64,000 nucleotides of DNA from Bursaphelenchus xylophilus (GCA_904066235.2 CAJFCV020000001.1:8308001-8372000), one strand, 5' to 3'. Numbered from the stretch's first letter, positions 1 to 12,266 are shown. Translations and numbers: made by a program. Notes: generated from the sequence alone by a model not told the origin.

Positions 1-458
1 GAGCCCCCGAAAAACGATGAAATAAATGTTGGGAAGTGTGAAAACCTTGAGATTCGAATCAAAAAAAGAGTCAGCGGACAGCAGAATACTGTAAATCCCA
101 TTGTTTATATCACTCAAACATCCGGCATTAGATCAACCAAAGTGCCATTTTTTGTTTATTTAGCGCCCTTAAAAAGTTCTGAACCACTTTTCAGACGTAG
201 GGAAGATTTTTTTTTGATTTATTTGCCTAGGCCACTGCTTCCGTCTCCATTTAAAGATTGACAGGCTGTTCCGCTTTTATCTTTGTTTTTTTCTGTGTAA
301 TATAAAAACCAGAAGGGGTCGCATTCCGGAAAACGCTCTAGGAACAGCGCAGATTTGAATCTAATTTTCAGAAAACGATAAAACAAAAAAAATGACAGGA
401 AAGTAGCAGAACGCTTGACAATTCACTATACATCGTAATTGAACAAATTTTTCTTTAG
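1..458. other. non-coding 5' region of the bZIP gene
   Basis: AT-rich sequence with no exon I can support. A TATAAAAA stretch lies at 301-308 and a TTTCTTTAG acceptor ends at 458. The reading frame downstream of the acceptor has no ATG before conserved sequence, so the coding start must lie in an exon further upstream, probably outside the window. Confidence 0.5.
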
Positions 459-1739
459 CTCCGGCGACATTCCATTATACCGACAACAATGAGGGGTACA
501 AACCAGTGCAGAGAACCCAGACCAGCAACAATCTGGACTCAGTTCAATTCAGCCGGGTACCACCAAATGTAAATCCGGCCGACAGACAACGAAAATATCC
601 ACCATTGGTGTTGTCCGAGGAAGAGAAACGACTCTGCAAAAAGGAGGGAATCACTTTGCCCGACTGTTATCCCTTAACCAAGATTGAAGAAAGGGAACTC
701 AAGAGAATCAGGAGGAAGATCAGAAACAAGAAGAGTGCCCAGACTAGCCGCAAGCGAAAACAAGTAAGCCTTTAATATATTACCAAACCATGTGTGGTAT
801 TGTTAATGATGATACCGTTTTTAGGACTACATAGATGCTCTTGAACATCGCGTTGAAAGTTGCACAGAAGAGAACCGCGACCTCAAAAGGCAGATTGATC
901 TTCTGACCAAGGAAAACCAGAACATTACAGTTCAATTGAGGAAGTTGCAGGCCACTTTGACTGGATCTTCCAAGAGAACCACACAAGCCGGCACTTGTCT
1001 GGCCGTCCTTCTTCTTTCGGCTTGTCTTCTGGTGATGCCCAATATGAATGGAGTCGTCAAAAACAAGAGTCTGGAGCCACAACTCGCCGAGATTGAGGCC
1101 GTCCAGCCAGAAGAGGCCGAGTCCCGAGGACGGGGAACCATCGCCGGGTCTAATGGATCACTCACCTTGACCTGCGACAACGCCATCAACATCAACAATG
1201 CCTCCGGCTTTGGAAAATCTCGAACTTTGACTTCCGCCCTTCCCGAAGAACTCGGGAGCCTGGAGGCATTTGAGGAAAATTTAATTGATACGAGTCAACT
1301 CAAAGAAATAACTATAGAGGACTCGGATTTCAATGGATCAGACCTTGTCGATGAATCTATGACTCAAGAGCTGGTCGAAAACATTAACCATGACGTCCAA
1401 TTTCAATCAAAGGACCAGGACCGAGCTTACTTGGCTCCTCAACAGACAGTGAGACGTGTGATCCTTGCTAACAACCGCGTGGTCGAGAAATCCAACGACC
1501 GTCAATCGTTTGTCCAACGGAATGTCCATCAGTATGCATACGAAAAGACTTTATCCCCACAGGTGGTTTATATTTCAAATGGACCAGATTCCTTAAGAAG
1601 AGCGGCGGATCAGAAGTATCAGCGGATTGTAACTAAGAACCACGGAACCGTTCGCTTGGTCCCCGCCCGCCTTAACCACAACACCACTGTCTTCAATTAT
1701 GGGGAATCCGAACCCAAGAGGACCAGATACCATCAATAA
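459..1739 (+). CDS. CREB3-family membrane-bound bZIP transcription factor (5' partial)
   Basis: Two exons are visible, 459-763 and 825-1739, joined across a 61-nt GTAAGC..TTTTTAG intron; the first exon opens in phase and needs an upstream start. At least 405 residues are encoded. In order they show the CREB3-type lead-in ([15 protein letters not shown]), the basic region [18 protein letters not shown], a leucine zipper starting [10 protein letters not shown], then a hydrophobic segment [17 protein letters not shown] at about nt 990-1043, as in ER-tethered CREB3/CREBH proteins released by regulated proteolysis. The C-terminal 230 or so residues are the presumed lumenal part. The closest C. elegans proteins would be LET-607 or CRH-2; I cannot choose between them. 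Zipper and transmembrane segment follow one another directly, the family diagnostic. Family assignment is firm, the exact orthologue is not. Confidence 0.88.
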
Positions 1740-2369
1740 CGTCTATTGTAATATTATCTTATAGCTTCTTTTCTAATTAACATCTCTTCAGAAACTGTGA
1801 TTCCCCTAATCTATCTTTAAATTATTCATAGATATAGCGTCGATTTCTCCGACTTACTCGGTAACACTAATCTAACTTTTTAAATGTATTTGGTCATAAT
1901 TTATACCTAGATATTCTAGTTTGCTAATCTGGTCTTATCTTCCTTACTAGGGCAGTAAATGTCTTAGAATTTGAATGGCTGACTCTCTGGGACTGTCGGT
2001 CGTTTCTGTGTCTCCACTTTACACTTGGCTGTATTGTACATGTTAAACAACACATGTGATCACCCTGGATGGATATAGTGCATGAATGTTTGGATCCACC
2101 CCAATTTGTTTTTCTCGTTGATTTTCTGTTGAAATTCCATAAGAAGATGGAACAAAAGGACCTGCAGGCTCGAGTGATCCCGCTTTTTTATGTCACTCGA
2201 GATTAATTTATTCTTCTCTGGCCCCTCTCTCAACCCAATTCACTCTCTTATTTTGCTGGTTGGTTTTTGTTTTGTTGATAAAGTTTGAAAATGCAATTAA
2301 TTGAATTCAGTGCTATGCCGGAATGTTTATGTAATATTTTTGTGGCCAAAATTGGTTGGAAAACTTTAA
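1740..2369. other. intergenic, convergent 3' ends
   Basis: AT-rich spacer between the bZIP stop and the protease stop on the other strand; it must hold both 3' UTRs. A short inverted repeat (ctcgagtgatccc / ...tgtcactcgag) is visible near 2170-2202. No gene recognised. Confidence 0.4.
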
Positions 2370-3369
2370 TCAAATGCATCTCACTCCTTTGGTCACATTC
2401 CGAATCCAATCACAGAATAAGGGAATCTTCAGGATAACCGTTGGATTCAAATTCCCGTTGGATAAGTTGTTCTGGTCAAGTTGTTGTTGCCCAATGACTA
2501 CTCCGACCTGGGTGGGAACCGAGGATTCGACTATCACAGGAGCGCCACTGTCACCCTCAAGAACAAACAATCTACACGGGTATATGACTTACTGCTTCTG
2601 TAGATATTTCTGTTTCGCCCGCACAAAAGTACAAGGGTGTGTAGATGCCGTATCTAAAGGGGATTTGATTCGTATATAGCTAATTACCGATCGCATTCTT
2701 CTGGATGTTTCAATTTCATCCGCATGGTCCGAGATGTAGTCGTGTCTTTGTGGTAAGACAAAAGAGCGACCGCCGCATTTAAGTCATCAAAAAATGATGA
2801 CAATTTTACCGGGGTTACGGCAGATATGGATGTGTGTAACTAAATCACTTTTTTGTGGGTGTCGCTAAGGTGATAACCTTCAGAAAAGGGGAAGGAGGGA
2901 CTAAAGTTAATTAAAATAATTGTATTTTTTCCTGCCTGTGATCAGAAGACCTCCCTCCCCCGACCAATTCTACGTGTGACTACAGCCTTACCTTTACAAT
3001 GGCGACATCCTTTTTCATTGGACTCTGGTCATTTATCTTTTCAAACCTATGTATCGTAGCTATTTCACTCGTTATGTTCTTGGAGGGTACTGTAACATAA
3101 CCAGTTCTGCAATATAATCATAAAAATGTGGAGCAACTCACTGGCCTTCGCTTCCACAATGAGCTGCTGTGATAACAAAAGTGGGTGAGATAAGGGATCC
3201 AATGCAATTTCCCACTAAATTATTATAGTTTTCTTAGGTATGCCTTACTTAGTCCACTCGGGGTAAGAACATGGACATTGACAACAAATGAGTACGAATT
3301 TTCTAGCTTTTGGAGTACTGCTGATTGTACAACGTAGAGAATAGAAAATAATCTCAGCGAAGATAGCAT
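2370..3369 (-). pseudogene. trypsin-like serine protease (S1) with a +1 frameshift
   Basis: Exons on the minus strand: 3249-3369 (signal peptide MLSSLRLFSILYVVQS), 3142-3214 (TAAHC, catalytic His), 2992-3106 (DVAIVK, catalytic Asp), 2688-2839, and 2370-2653 (YFCAG, then GDSGAP with the catalytic Ser). The first four joins keep phase exactly. In the last exon the frame is open up to ...SHIPV and hits TAG; removing one base from the CCC run (GGG at 2578-2580 on the plus strand) restores an open frame through the active-site Ser to a stop at 2370, giving about 247 residues, a normal S1 length. This is either a recent pseudogene or a one-base sequence error. An intron here would be only about 21 nt and would not fix the phase. 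The usual second Gly after the catalytic Ser is Ala. The signal peptide implies secretion. Confidence 0.75.
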
Positions 3370-3400
3370 CCCGGCCACACCTTCATCTCGCGGGTAAGGG

Positions 3401-3407
3401 TTATATA
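3401..3407 (-). promoter_or_regulatory. TATA box of the protease gene
   Basis: TATATAA on the minus strand, about 31 bp ahead of the protease ATG at 3369. Another ATG at 3386 would open a short out-of-frame ORF, but it would probably lie upstream of the transcription start set by this box. Confidence 0.35.
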
Positions 3408-3486
3408 TGAGAATCTCGTTGGCCAGACGACATTTGACTCAGCTCAAACTTTTTTATTTGTAAGGTCAATCGGGCGATGAAAAAAG

Positions 3487-3803
3487 AATTGGAGGGGCTA
3501 AGGTAGTACAACCCCCCAGTCCATTTCAGCCCCCCCATGACCCAGTACAAACCCCCTCATCCAATCCGAACCGCCTACTCGGGATTGGGTTCTCTCAGCT
3601 GCGGTTATCGTTGCCTGAACCACAAGAACGAATTTGGGCGGTGACTGCGGGGTTTTAGCTAAAACGCCGGAGGTCATTTTACTGTAATTTGCAGTTTTTG
3701 TATTATTCTAATTTTTTCATTATGGGGGGTGTGAAATGGGCAAAACAGTGAGGGGTTTGAACTACCTTTCGTGGGGGGCTGAACTACCAAAGCCCCAAAT
3801 TGG
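3487..3803. mobile_element. MITE-like element with imperfect TIRs
   Basis: The left end (TTGGAGGGGCTAAGGTAGTA followed by CAACCCCCC) is matched in inverted orientation by the right end (GGGGGGCTGAACTACC followed by AAAGCCCC). The TIRs are roughly 30 bp and imperfect. The roughly 250-bp interior has no credible coding frame. It sits between the protease and the F-box gene. Confidence 0.55.
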
Positions 3804-3824
3804 AATGTTATCGATCTTACAGAG

Positions 3825-3990
3825 GAGGTACTGCAAGTGCGATGCTCGGATTGTGATAAAACTTGGCACAAAATCTAGAATAATTTTTTAACAATAAGAC
3901 ATATGCGAAATTCCTAAATCGCGCTTTGCAGAAAAGAACGAGATTTTTAGATCGAAAGTTGAACGCATTCTTTAAAATTAAAATCACCGT
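3825..3990. repeat. relic of the TIR element seen in the xrn-2 intron
   Basis: About 165 bp, including AAGTGCGATGCTCGGATT, AAACTTGGCACAAAATCT and TCGCGCTTTGCAGAAA, match the reverse complement of 19880-20045 with scattered substitutions. It is therefore a half copy of the element described at 19601-20046. Confidence 0.7.
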
Positions 3991-4211
3991 AACAGTATCA
4001 AACGTAATAAAAAATGTCCTTATCTTCGGCCAATTATGATAAGTAGTTAAGTATGTTGTAATTGTTGATTGGATGCCTACAGCCATTTAAAACAAGAAAC
4101 TCAAAACATTTTTATTATAATTTCCACGGCTTATTCAGTGACTCAAAAATCGTGTTTAAGAATTAGCGTTTATTTAAATGCATCTTCTCGTATAATATTT
4201 GTATTATCTGG

Positions 4212-6075
4212 TTATAGGATTCCTTTGTACATCTTCTTGAACAATAAATAGTCGATCTTTGGATTCTTGGGACAGAATTGTTTGACATAGAGTATATACG
4301 TGCCCCCATAGTACCCTTCTGAATACGCCATCATATTCTTGGAGACAAAGAAATCCAATTTGTTATCCTGGCTCGCATTCCCGCGTATTTGACGGAGGAA
4401 TTTAACTGAAATTACGTTAGATTACACAACAAACGAGACAGACTCGCCTTTCTTCGATCTCCATAAATTCACAGCCAAAGAATCTTTGGTGATTACCAGG
4501 TCGTCGATTACATTAACACACCATTCTACCCGATTTGAATGATGGATTTCATTCCTCGGGCTGACTTGGCCTCTTTGCTTATTAATATTCCATACCTATA
4601 TTACTTCATAAGTACATGTATGATAAAAAGAAACCTAGCCTAATAAACTTACTCTTATTCCTCCACTATAAGACATAGCACTAACCAAAAAATTCTCGTC
4701 AACAACTTCCAAAGTAGTGCTGAAGCCCCGAATAGGAAGAGCTCGTACGACTGTGAGAGTTTCTTTATTCAGCAGGTAGATACTCGAAGAATATAACTGG
4801 GTTCGGACAGCAATCAATCCATGTGAGGGGATCAACTAAAACCAGAAGCTTTACAATCAAACAAGCATCCCACCTTGATAAATTCGGTGGTTCCATTAAG
4901 AGTAATGGAGGCGATCAGATCTCCCGTTTTCAGGTCCAGGGCCATTAACCGAGATCCTATGACTCCCACATATAACATATCTTCTGACATTTCTCCACAA
5001 TAAATGGCGGGGAAGAAACGGTCCCAAAGCATTTGGCCTCGACCGCTCGCGAAGTCGATCACTCTGATACTCCCATTGGCAAAGAACCTCATTACACTTA
5101 AAAAAATAAACAATTCACATTAAACTTACATGTGATTCCTGCAGAGGGCGTGGATATGAAAGAGATGTGAATCGAATTGCCTGTCCTCCCATATTATCTT
5201 ACCCGTTTTCAGACAGAAAAGGACCGCGCGGTAGCAAAAGAAGACTAATATACAATCTTGTTCGGCTATGATAAACTTGGAATGCCATCCAGCAGCTAAC
5301 AAAGGGATTTTGAAAGCATCAACGTAATCCCAGATCAACTTAAAGCAAAAAATAGAGGGTGATTACCTAAAAAAATGAACCTTGTTGGCTTCGGTGCAGA
5401 AGACAATAACCCTTCGTTCCAGATACAAGATGACCTTGGAACCATGGAAGTAAACCTGGTTGACCTCACTAAACGATTAATGGTAATGAAAAAATATTAC
5501 TTACTCCGTGCTTGCAATGAACTTCTTTTTCAACGTAAAAGTAAATTCCCTGGTATAAGTCAAATTCGTCCAGTTCCTACGAATCTTTCGATGACTGTAA
5601 ATAGTTCTAGGAAAGTTTTTACACGCACTTACTGGAAGTAATTGTATTTCCAATATAGTTGATGGTCATCTTCTACCTCATTCACAGGCTCGATGGCCGC
5701 TTTACCGCAAGCCAGAGACCATATTCTATTTCCTGATGTAATCCGACGCCATCTTCTATTCACTTGCCCCATTGCTTTCAGATCATTGGCTGATAAACAT
5801 GAAGAAATTATCTCGACCAACTAAAATTAGGTACCAAACAATGGAAAAACTGAGAAAGAGTGACCTCGCAGAACACAAAGCTTACCTCCATCGGAAGATG
5901 TCCAACAATGTCGTACTTTGTCTTGTTCGGCCACTTACAAGAGCTGAAATAATCCCGAGTTAAAATAATATTACCCCCCTTACCGTTTGGGGATAGTATC
6001 GTCCGGAATTCTACCCACGGCATTTCTTTTCCTCAATCGTTCTTTCCAGACACAGTCCATGACCGAGTATACCAT
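4212..6075 (-). CDS. F-box protein with a C-terminal beta-propeller
   Basis: Ten exons keep phase throughout: 5984-6075, 5886-5943, 5633-5820, 5505-5594, 5381-5468, 5130-5338, 4874-5096, 4653-4835, 4448-4595 and 4212-4405, for about 490 residues. The F-box is at about residues 40-85 (YDIVGHLPME followed by NDLKAMGQVNRRWRRI). The rest is a string of beta-strand repeats with turns such as CLKTGKIIW and LDLKTGDLIA, typical of PQQ/WD-type propellers. By analogy it would be the substrate-recognition subunit of an SCF ubiquitin ligase, binding Skp1 through the F-box and a target through the propeller. Intron 5 uses AAG|GTTCAT, because the stronger-looking downstream GTAATC site breaks phase, and intron 9 appears to use a GC donor (AAAG|GCGAGT). 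A TATAAAAG stretch lies about 35 bp upstream of the ATG. I do not recognise a named orthologue. Confidence 0.75.
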
Positions 6076-6336
6076 TGAAGGCACCACATCAACTGGCCCA
6101 ACACCAGTCTTTTATATTTTATATTGTAATTGACCAACAACTGACGTCCGTTGGAAAACGTGGAATTATTCAAATTCAAGCGTTTTTAAACCCGATGAAA
6201 CTGTGTGCGATTTGATCGTATATTTATGTTGGCAACAGTCCACTTTCGTTGAAAGTATAAATTTCCATAAAGAATGTGATTGTGGGAGTGCAAAATGCCA
6301 AGTCTAGATGTACAGTAATTTTATTTTTTCTTGCGG

Positions 6337-6997
6337 CTATTGCACTGGTTTTTCTAACAGAGACTCCATGTAGTGTATAGCTTTGATGGCTTCCTTCTTC
6401 TTCTGCTTTTCTTGTATTTTCTCCACAGATCCATGTTTCTCCTTCTTCTTCTTCTTTTTCTTCCTTCTTTCAGACACTGTATTCGTGTTTTGGGTGCTTT
6501 CAATTTCCAAGGATTTCTCGTTATCATTAATTATGACAGGAGGTCGTTTCAGAAGGCCGTGAGGGCTTCGGAGGAATTGCACATCGTACAACTGAAAGTA
6601 AGCTAGCTAAAGCAATGTTCTTACTTCCTCCGGCCTTTCATTTGAAATGTGTTCCTTTTCCTTATTTTTCATTTTCTTTTTTTTATCAGATAGCAAACTC
6701 AAAGGTTCGGAGGTTTCGTGAGGCAAATGATCTTCTACTTGTACTACAACAACAACGGGAGCATGTTTGGCTCGAAGAAGGTTTGGCCAGGGCCTTGCCG
6801 GGAGAAACCTTGGCATTTCTTCTTCCTCGTCATCATTGTTCCATCCTTCGACTTGCCGGATCTTATCGATGATGAATCCCACCAAACAAATAATCCCTGC
6901 CAATGATAGTTCGAAGAATAGACTAAAACATGACGGTCGCCCAGTTCGAGCCTTACATTACAACTGGAACGTTGAGATGCTGAAATCCTTCAAACAT
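6337..6997 (-). CDS. small single-pass membrane protein with Lys-rich tail
   Basis: Three exons, 6957-6997, 6625-6922 and 6337-6591, join in phase to about 197 residues. The N-terminus has one hydrophobic segment at about residues 12-32 (ILFFELSLAGIICLVGF), followed by an acidic patch (DDEEEE), a run of five valines, and two strongly basic stretches (DKKKKMKNKEKEH and RRKKKKKKKEKH). The topology suggests an anchored protein with a long charged cytosolic tail. No family is recognised and no function is proposed. It precedes the F-box gene on the same strand by about 260 bp. Confidence 0.6.
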
Positions 6998-7542
6998 TGC
7001 AAACTCCGCTTCTCTGTGCTATAATAAAAAGTCAAAATGATTCTGAATGCGGTATTTTTGATTATCCCTTTCGAGAATTATGCATAAATATATATTTATA
7101 AATAAGGTAAACTTCTGACAAAACCCGTTTATAGAAAGAAAGTTATACTTTTCTTGCAGGGTTGTATGATAGAATTTTTCAAAATGACGTCATTTTGGCT
7201 AAAAGTAGGTTTTGATATACGAAGTTTTCCAAGGACGTTAGAAGGAAGTACGTTATGCAAGACAATAAAGTGGGGCCAAATTCTAGGGCACAGCCGTTGG
7301 TTGCATCCTTATTTTCTTGTCATTCGCTTACTTTCCTCTCACTCCGCCCCTTTCCTGATATTCTTGAGCTTGGCATTCCGACAAAGAAAAATAAATATTT
7401 TTTGCAGTAAAAAATAACGGTCTGGAATTGTTAGTTGTCCAGAAAAGGAATACAAGTTTGTGGTAAATCTTTGCACACTATTTTACGTTCTTGTGTAGTA
7501 CGAGCGAAATTAAAAACATAGACAAAAGTATTTCAGATCGTT
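6998..7542. other. intergenic, divergent promoters
   Basis: Shared upstream region of the small membrane protein (-) and the UBE3D-like gene (+). It is AT-rich (TATATATTTATAAATAAG near 7090) with no coding potential I trust. A TATTTCAG acceptor ends seven bases ahead of the ATG at 7543, a possible trans-splice or 5' UTR splice site. Confidence 0.4.
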
Positions 7543-9236
7543 ATGCCCTCAAATGCTTCCCAACCTTCATCTTCTGCGAATTCGGTAACCGATGGACAAT
7601 CCACGAATGGATTGTCCGAGATTTCCGGCCATAGAGATTCGATCCCATCGGTTCTGAACAAGGAATGGACTGATTTTTCTGTTGTTTTGGAGATGAAAAT
7701 GGGAGAGATGGCCGTCGTCACAATTAGCTGTCCCCGTGAGGAATTCGACGGTGAAAGTGGAGATGACGGGATTATAAAATTTGGGGACAAATCTATTGAA
7801 TTCATCCGAGACGAAAAGCAGCTGGGTAAGAATGTTTTTCTGTTGTTTTGTTTTTAGGTAATAATTGGATGTCAAGCATTACTTTTACAGACGGTAAAGT
7901 GCAAAGTAAAAAACGGGTTGTTTCGTTTACGAATATTAGATTTGAGCCCAATACGGTTCAAAATGGCATTTGGTCAGACCAAAATGGACTATTTTGTTGC
8001 CGTGTAGAACTCGGATATCGGGATTACCTCTGTGGTGAGTTTTTCGCTTCAGGCAGAAAGTTTAATGGGGGTATGGATGAATTTACTGAGTTTCAGGTAT
8101 CCGTCGTTTCTCGGATCTTCAAGCTTTTATGGCGAACAAAGTGCCTCTGAAATCATTTGCTCACAAATTATCGATGAATGGAATGAAAATATTCTGCGCT
8201 GAATGTAAGGCAACCATTCTCGAAGCAGAAGATGGCAAAAAGGTGGATGTCCAAGCTTCGGAAGAGTTGGATTTGCTAGAAGGAGGGGTGGATCTGTCGG
8301 AATATGCATATCACAGCTGTTCTAGTGAACATAAAACACATAATCATGATGAAAATGCGTGCGACGGCAAGCAAAATCAAAACGGGAAAGGTCGTGATGG
8401 AAATGTGGACCACAAGTTTATGGCACCTACAAATAAGAAACCAATTCTGACTGAAACTCAGTTTTGGATGAGGTACAACAATAAGTTTGAAAAACAGCTT
8501 TTGGTCGACAAGAAGAGTATGATCGTGTCTTGTAAGAGTTGCGTCAATGAGATTGGGAAAATCGCAAAAGGTAACGAACTGAGTTTTTTCGTTATTGTTC
8601 TTTAGGCGATACAAATGTCATGAAGTTGGACTTATCAGCTGCTATAATCGAAGATCCTTTATCCCCAAAATGCATAATTGAAGAGAGATTCCATTCCCTC
8701 GAGCGATATTTTGCGTTTTTGTTATTGCGTTGTTCTGCCTTCGACAACTGTCTCAAGTTGATGATCAGAACTCTGGACAAAACACCCTATTTATTGGTGT
8801 GGCTGATCGAACCCATCTTTTTATTCGCCGATGGAAAGATGAAGGAAGAAGTAGAGCCAAAGAAAAACACCAAGACCAAGCCCAGTAAACTGAAGAAGAA
8901 GGCCATGGTGGACAGTTCTTTGATACATGCTTACACTTCTTTGAAGGTCTTGTATAAGGTATTTGATAATGAGGCTGAGAAAAGGTGAGTTCTCTCTCAT
9001 TCATGGAGAATATCTTTTATAATGTGACTTTTTAGCAATCCTGCTGCCGTGGATCGTTCGGCCACCTTTATGGATCTACCTCAGACCACTTGTATGAAGT
9101 TCGAAGAGGTTTTACTCAGGAACTCGGCCCGGTTACCTGCACAAAACAGATTTTTAGGCAACTTCATGGTGAGTTATCTCTGTGTGATCACGGTTTTCTT
9201 TTTTGCAGATATCCTTCCTCACTGTTGATGACGAGT
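7543..9236 (+). CDS. ube3d: UBE3D-like (HECT_2) putative E3 ubiquitin ligase
   Basis: Six exons, 7543-7825, 7891-8034, 8097-8570, 8606-8984, 9036-9168 and 9207-9236, join in phase to about 480 residues. Features pointing to the UBE3D/H10BH family are an FCAECKATI cysteine pair in the middle, a second pair (SCKSC), a downstream C-terminal block LLVWLIEPIFLF, and an ending resembling that family (NRFLGNF then ISFLTVDDE). The vertebrate protein is about 390 residues and acts as an E2-binding, cyclin-B-directed ligase; function here is inferred from similarity only. A charged insert (KKNTKTKPSKLKKK) and a His/Asp/Asn-rich loop separate the conserved blocks. Identification is from remembered motif layout, so moderate. 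Confidence 0.6.
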
Positions 9237-9340
9237 AGAAACAAAACGTCTTCGATTAATTGGTATTCTTATTGACAACTTCCCTTGTTACATTGTAAAT
9301 TAGAATAAATATGATTCATAGAACTTTACTACAATAAATA

Positions 9341-11354
9341 TCACATTCTGAACACACCAAACTTGGTCTCTTCAACTGGAGCATTTAAAGACGCCTGCAG
9401 TGAGAGTCCAAGCACTTTCCGTGTGTCCCGAGGATCGATCACACCATCATCCCACAATCTGGCCGACGCGAAGTACGGATGGCCTTCTTTTTCGAATCGC
9501 TCCTCTACCGGTTTCTTAAGAGCATCTTCTTCTTCTTGAGTCCAACCCTTCCCTTCCCGAGCTCGCTGATCTTTTTGGACTGTTGCCAAAACATTCGCGG
9601 CTTGTTCTCCTCCCATTACAGATATTCGAGCATTGGGCCACATGTAAAGAAAGCGGGGTGAATAGGCTCGGCCACACATCCCATAATTACCAGCACCATA
9701 AGAGCCACCTGAAATAACAATTTGAAAAGTAAAATTACTCTTTCGATGACAATTCTATATCATATTTCCTACCGATTATCAGAGTAATCTTGGGGACTTT
9801 CGCACAAGCTACTGCGGTTACCAGTTTTGCTCCATGCTTTGCAATGCCACCGGCTTCGGCTTCACGACCCACCATGAATCCCGTGATGTTCTGGAGGAAT
9901 ATCAAAGGAATTTTTCGTTGGCAACACAACTCGATGAAGTGGGCACCTAATATGATGGCAGTTTAAATATTTTTTAGTCATCTTACCCTTCACGGCGGAT
10001 TCCGCAAAGAGAACGCCGTTATTTCCGATGATTCCAACCTGTTTCCCATATAATCTTGCCCATCCCGTGACCAATGTATCTCCGTATTTTTTTTTGAATT
10101 CATCAAATCTGGACCCGTCCACAACCCTCGCAATGACTTCCCTCACATCGAAGGTCTTCTTCAAATTGGTTCCCACAATTCCATACAGTTCCTCAGATGG
10201 GTAAATGGGATCCTCGATGCCCGAGGTTGATGGGAATCTGGCCGGCTCTTGATTTAGGCCAGCAATAATCGACCGCGCCTGGAATAGAGCATGCTCATCA
10301 TTGTGGGCGTAGTAGTCGGTAACACCAGACTCGGAACAATGCAGATCTGCTCCACCCAGATCTTCAGCACTGATCTGAAAAGTGTTATAAGTGTAAATGA
10401 ATTTAAACAAATACAGAAGCATTCTGACCAAATTTAATTTTTGTTTCATTTTACCTCTTCTCCCGTAGCTGCCTTTACCAGCGGAGGCCCTCCCAAGAAA
10501 ACTGTACCATTCTTCTTGACAATAATAGCCTGATCAGCCATGGCAGGAACGTAAGCGCCTCCGGCAGTGCAAGATCCCATGACCACAGCCAGCTGGGGAA
10601 TGCCCTCGGCACTCATATTGGCCTGGTTGAAGAAGATTCGACCAAAATGTTCCTTGTCAGGAAAGACATCTGCTTGCCGCGGGAGATTAGCCCCTCCGGA
10701 ATCGACCAAATAAATGCACGGTAATTTATTCTGAAGCGCGATTTCTTGTGCCCTGAGGTGTTTTTTGACGGTGATCGGGAAATAAGTCCCTCCCTTTGTG
10801 CAGGCGTCGTTGGCCACAACCAGACATTGCCGATTGGCCACAGTTCCAATCCCTGTGATAACACCAGCTGAAGGTACCTACAAGAATAAAAACGAAAGTA
10901 AAAATAAATGTGATGGCGCAGCTTACAACATCCTTTCCATACATATTATGAGCGGCCAATTGAGAGAATTCGAGGAATGGGGTTCCCGGGTCAATCAACT
11001 TTTCGATCCGGTCCCTCACCAGCAGTTTACCTCTGGCAAGATGTCTTTGTTTCGTCCGCTCGTCAGTCCCATTTACTATCGAATCAATGGTTTTCCTGAG
11101 ATCTTGAACCACCAAATTCATTTCCTTCTCATTCTGTTGGAAATCAGGACTTTGAGGGTCAACTTCTGACTTCAAAATCGGCCATTTCACCCCACTGAGA
11201 GAACGAATAAAGGATATTTGAAGGAAATGGTCCCTAAAATGATTACTGTAAAACAAAAAAATCAATGTATTTTTTTAAATAAAAAACGGGAAAATTACTT
11301 TATGGCATTCTGAGACCTGCAAACTCGAAGACGTCCGCTTATTTTTGGCAACAT
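9341..11354 (-). CDS. mccc-2: methylcrotonoyl-CoA carboxylase beta subunit, mitochondrial
   Basis: Six exons, 11299-11354, 10927-11245, 10455-10877, 9987-10374, 9773-9946 and 9341-9708, join in phase to about 575 residues (human MCCC2 is 563). The N-terminus is a basic mitochondrial presequence ([15 protein letters not shown]). The carboxyltransferase domain follows, with recognisable blocks ([54 protein letters not shown]). The product carries the second half-reaction of leucine breakdown, moving CO2 from biotin on the alpha subunit to 3-methylcrotonyl-CoA in the matrix. It ends 105 bp from the convergent UBE3D-like gene. No inactivating change is seen. Confidence 0.95.
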
Positions 11355-11853
11355 CTAAAACACGGTATATTAAAAAAGATTTAATATGAGAATCTACAAC
11401 CGCGCCTTGAACAAAATGAATTCCAAAATTTAGTTTTATACATGAAATTATCTAGGGTTTTTAATAAAAATGTAGTTTCTGATCATAAATAATTAGGCAT
11501 CACTTTAAGCATAAGCAACTTCAATGTCCGATCTCCAGGGAAATTAAAAAAGCCAGAAAGGAGACGAATAAATGGGGAATGTTTTAAAGAAAGTGGCAAA
11601 GAGCGCAGAACACTCAAATATCAGACGGGCGACCATGAAATCAAAAAAAATGCCGTCATAATCACAAATCCAGACAAACTTTCTGTAAACATATAAATGC
11701 AAGCATGGCTAACAGAAGGATTGACAAAAAAATCGCCGTCTTTTATTAAGAGCATGGAGAATAAATAGAACATCCGCCAGATTACAGAACATCCAAACCA
11801 CAAAAAAACACTTGCTTTCAGTTTATATAACAGTTAATAAACAATATGTATAA
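11355..11853. other. intergenic spacer
   Basis: About 500 bp between the RPP21 stop and the mccc-2 start, both on the minus strand. It is AT-rich, with several A and T runs, and no gene, hairpin or repeat that I can support. Confidence 0.4.
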
Positions 11854-12266
11854 TTAAGATGTCCCAGACTTCCTCTCGTTTCTACTTTGATATTCTGGAT
11901 TATGAACATACGACAGTCGATGATTACAATTCAAACATGTCCGAACAATCCGTTTCTTTTGTTTTGTGACTATCATGGGAATACTTCCATCAGATTTGGG
12001 TACTAAATAATGTCGACACTTTTTACATTGAGATCTTTTGATCCCCTGGTCTGCTTTTATTTGCCCAACATACCCAAATTCTTTAAGTTGGGTCATGAAA
12101 TGAGACGAGATCTTGTCGTAGTAATCGGATGTGGACGCTCCTGTAAGTTTAAACCAATTGAATTGATCGTCTTACCGGTCTGAGCCATCAATGCAGCACT
12201 TTGTTCGAGATACGAGATCCTCAGGGCCGACATTCTGTCTATTCCGACGACTTTCTCCTTCGACAT
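11854..12266 (-). CDS. RPP21: ribonuclease P/MRP protein subunit Rpp21/Rpr2
   Basis: Two exons, 12176-12266 and 11854-12140, join in phase to about 125 residues, usual for the family. The N-terminal helix region (ALRISYLEQSAALM) is followed by a KRSQCKKCRHYLVP and TCLNCNHR pair of CxxC knuckles that bind zinc, and a basic tail, matching Rpp21/Rpr2/Snm1. The protein belongs to the nuclear RNase P holoenzyme that trims pre-tRNA 5' leaders. It lies 149 bp downstream of npp-1 on the same strand, close enough for a shared operon. Confidence 0.85.

Noticed and set aside
5340..5382. GTAATC donor at 5366 for F-box intron 5
   Set aside because: It would make a 28-nt intron and break the reading phase; the AAG|GTTCAT donor 14 nt upstream gives a 42-nt intron and keeps the frame.
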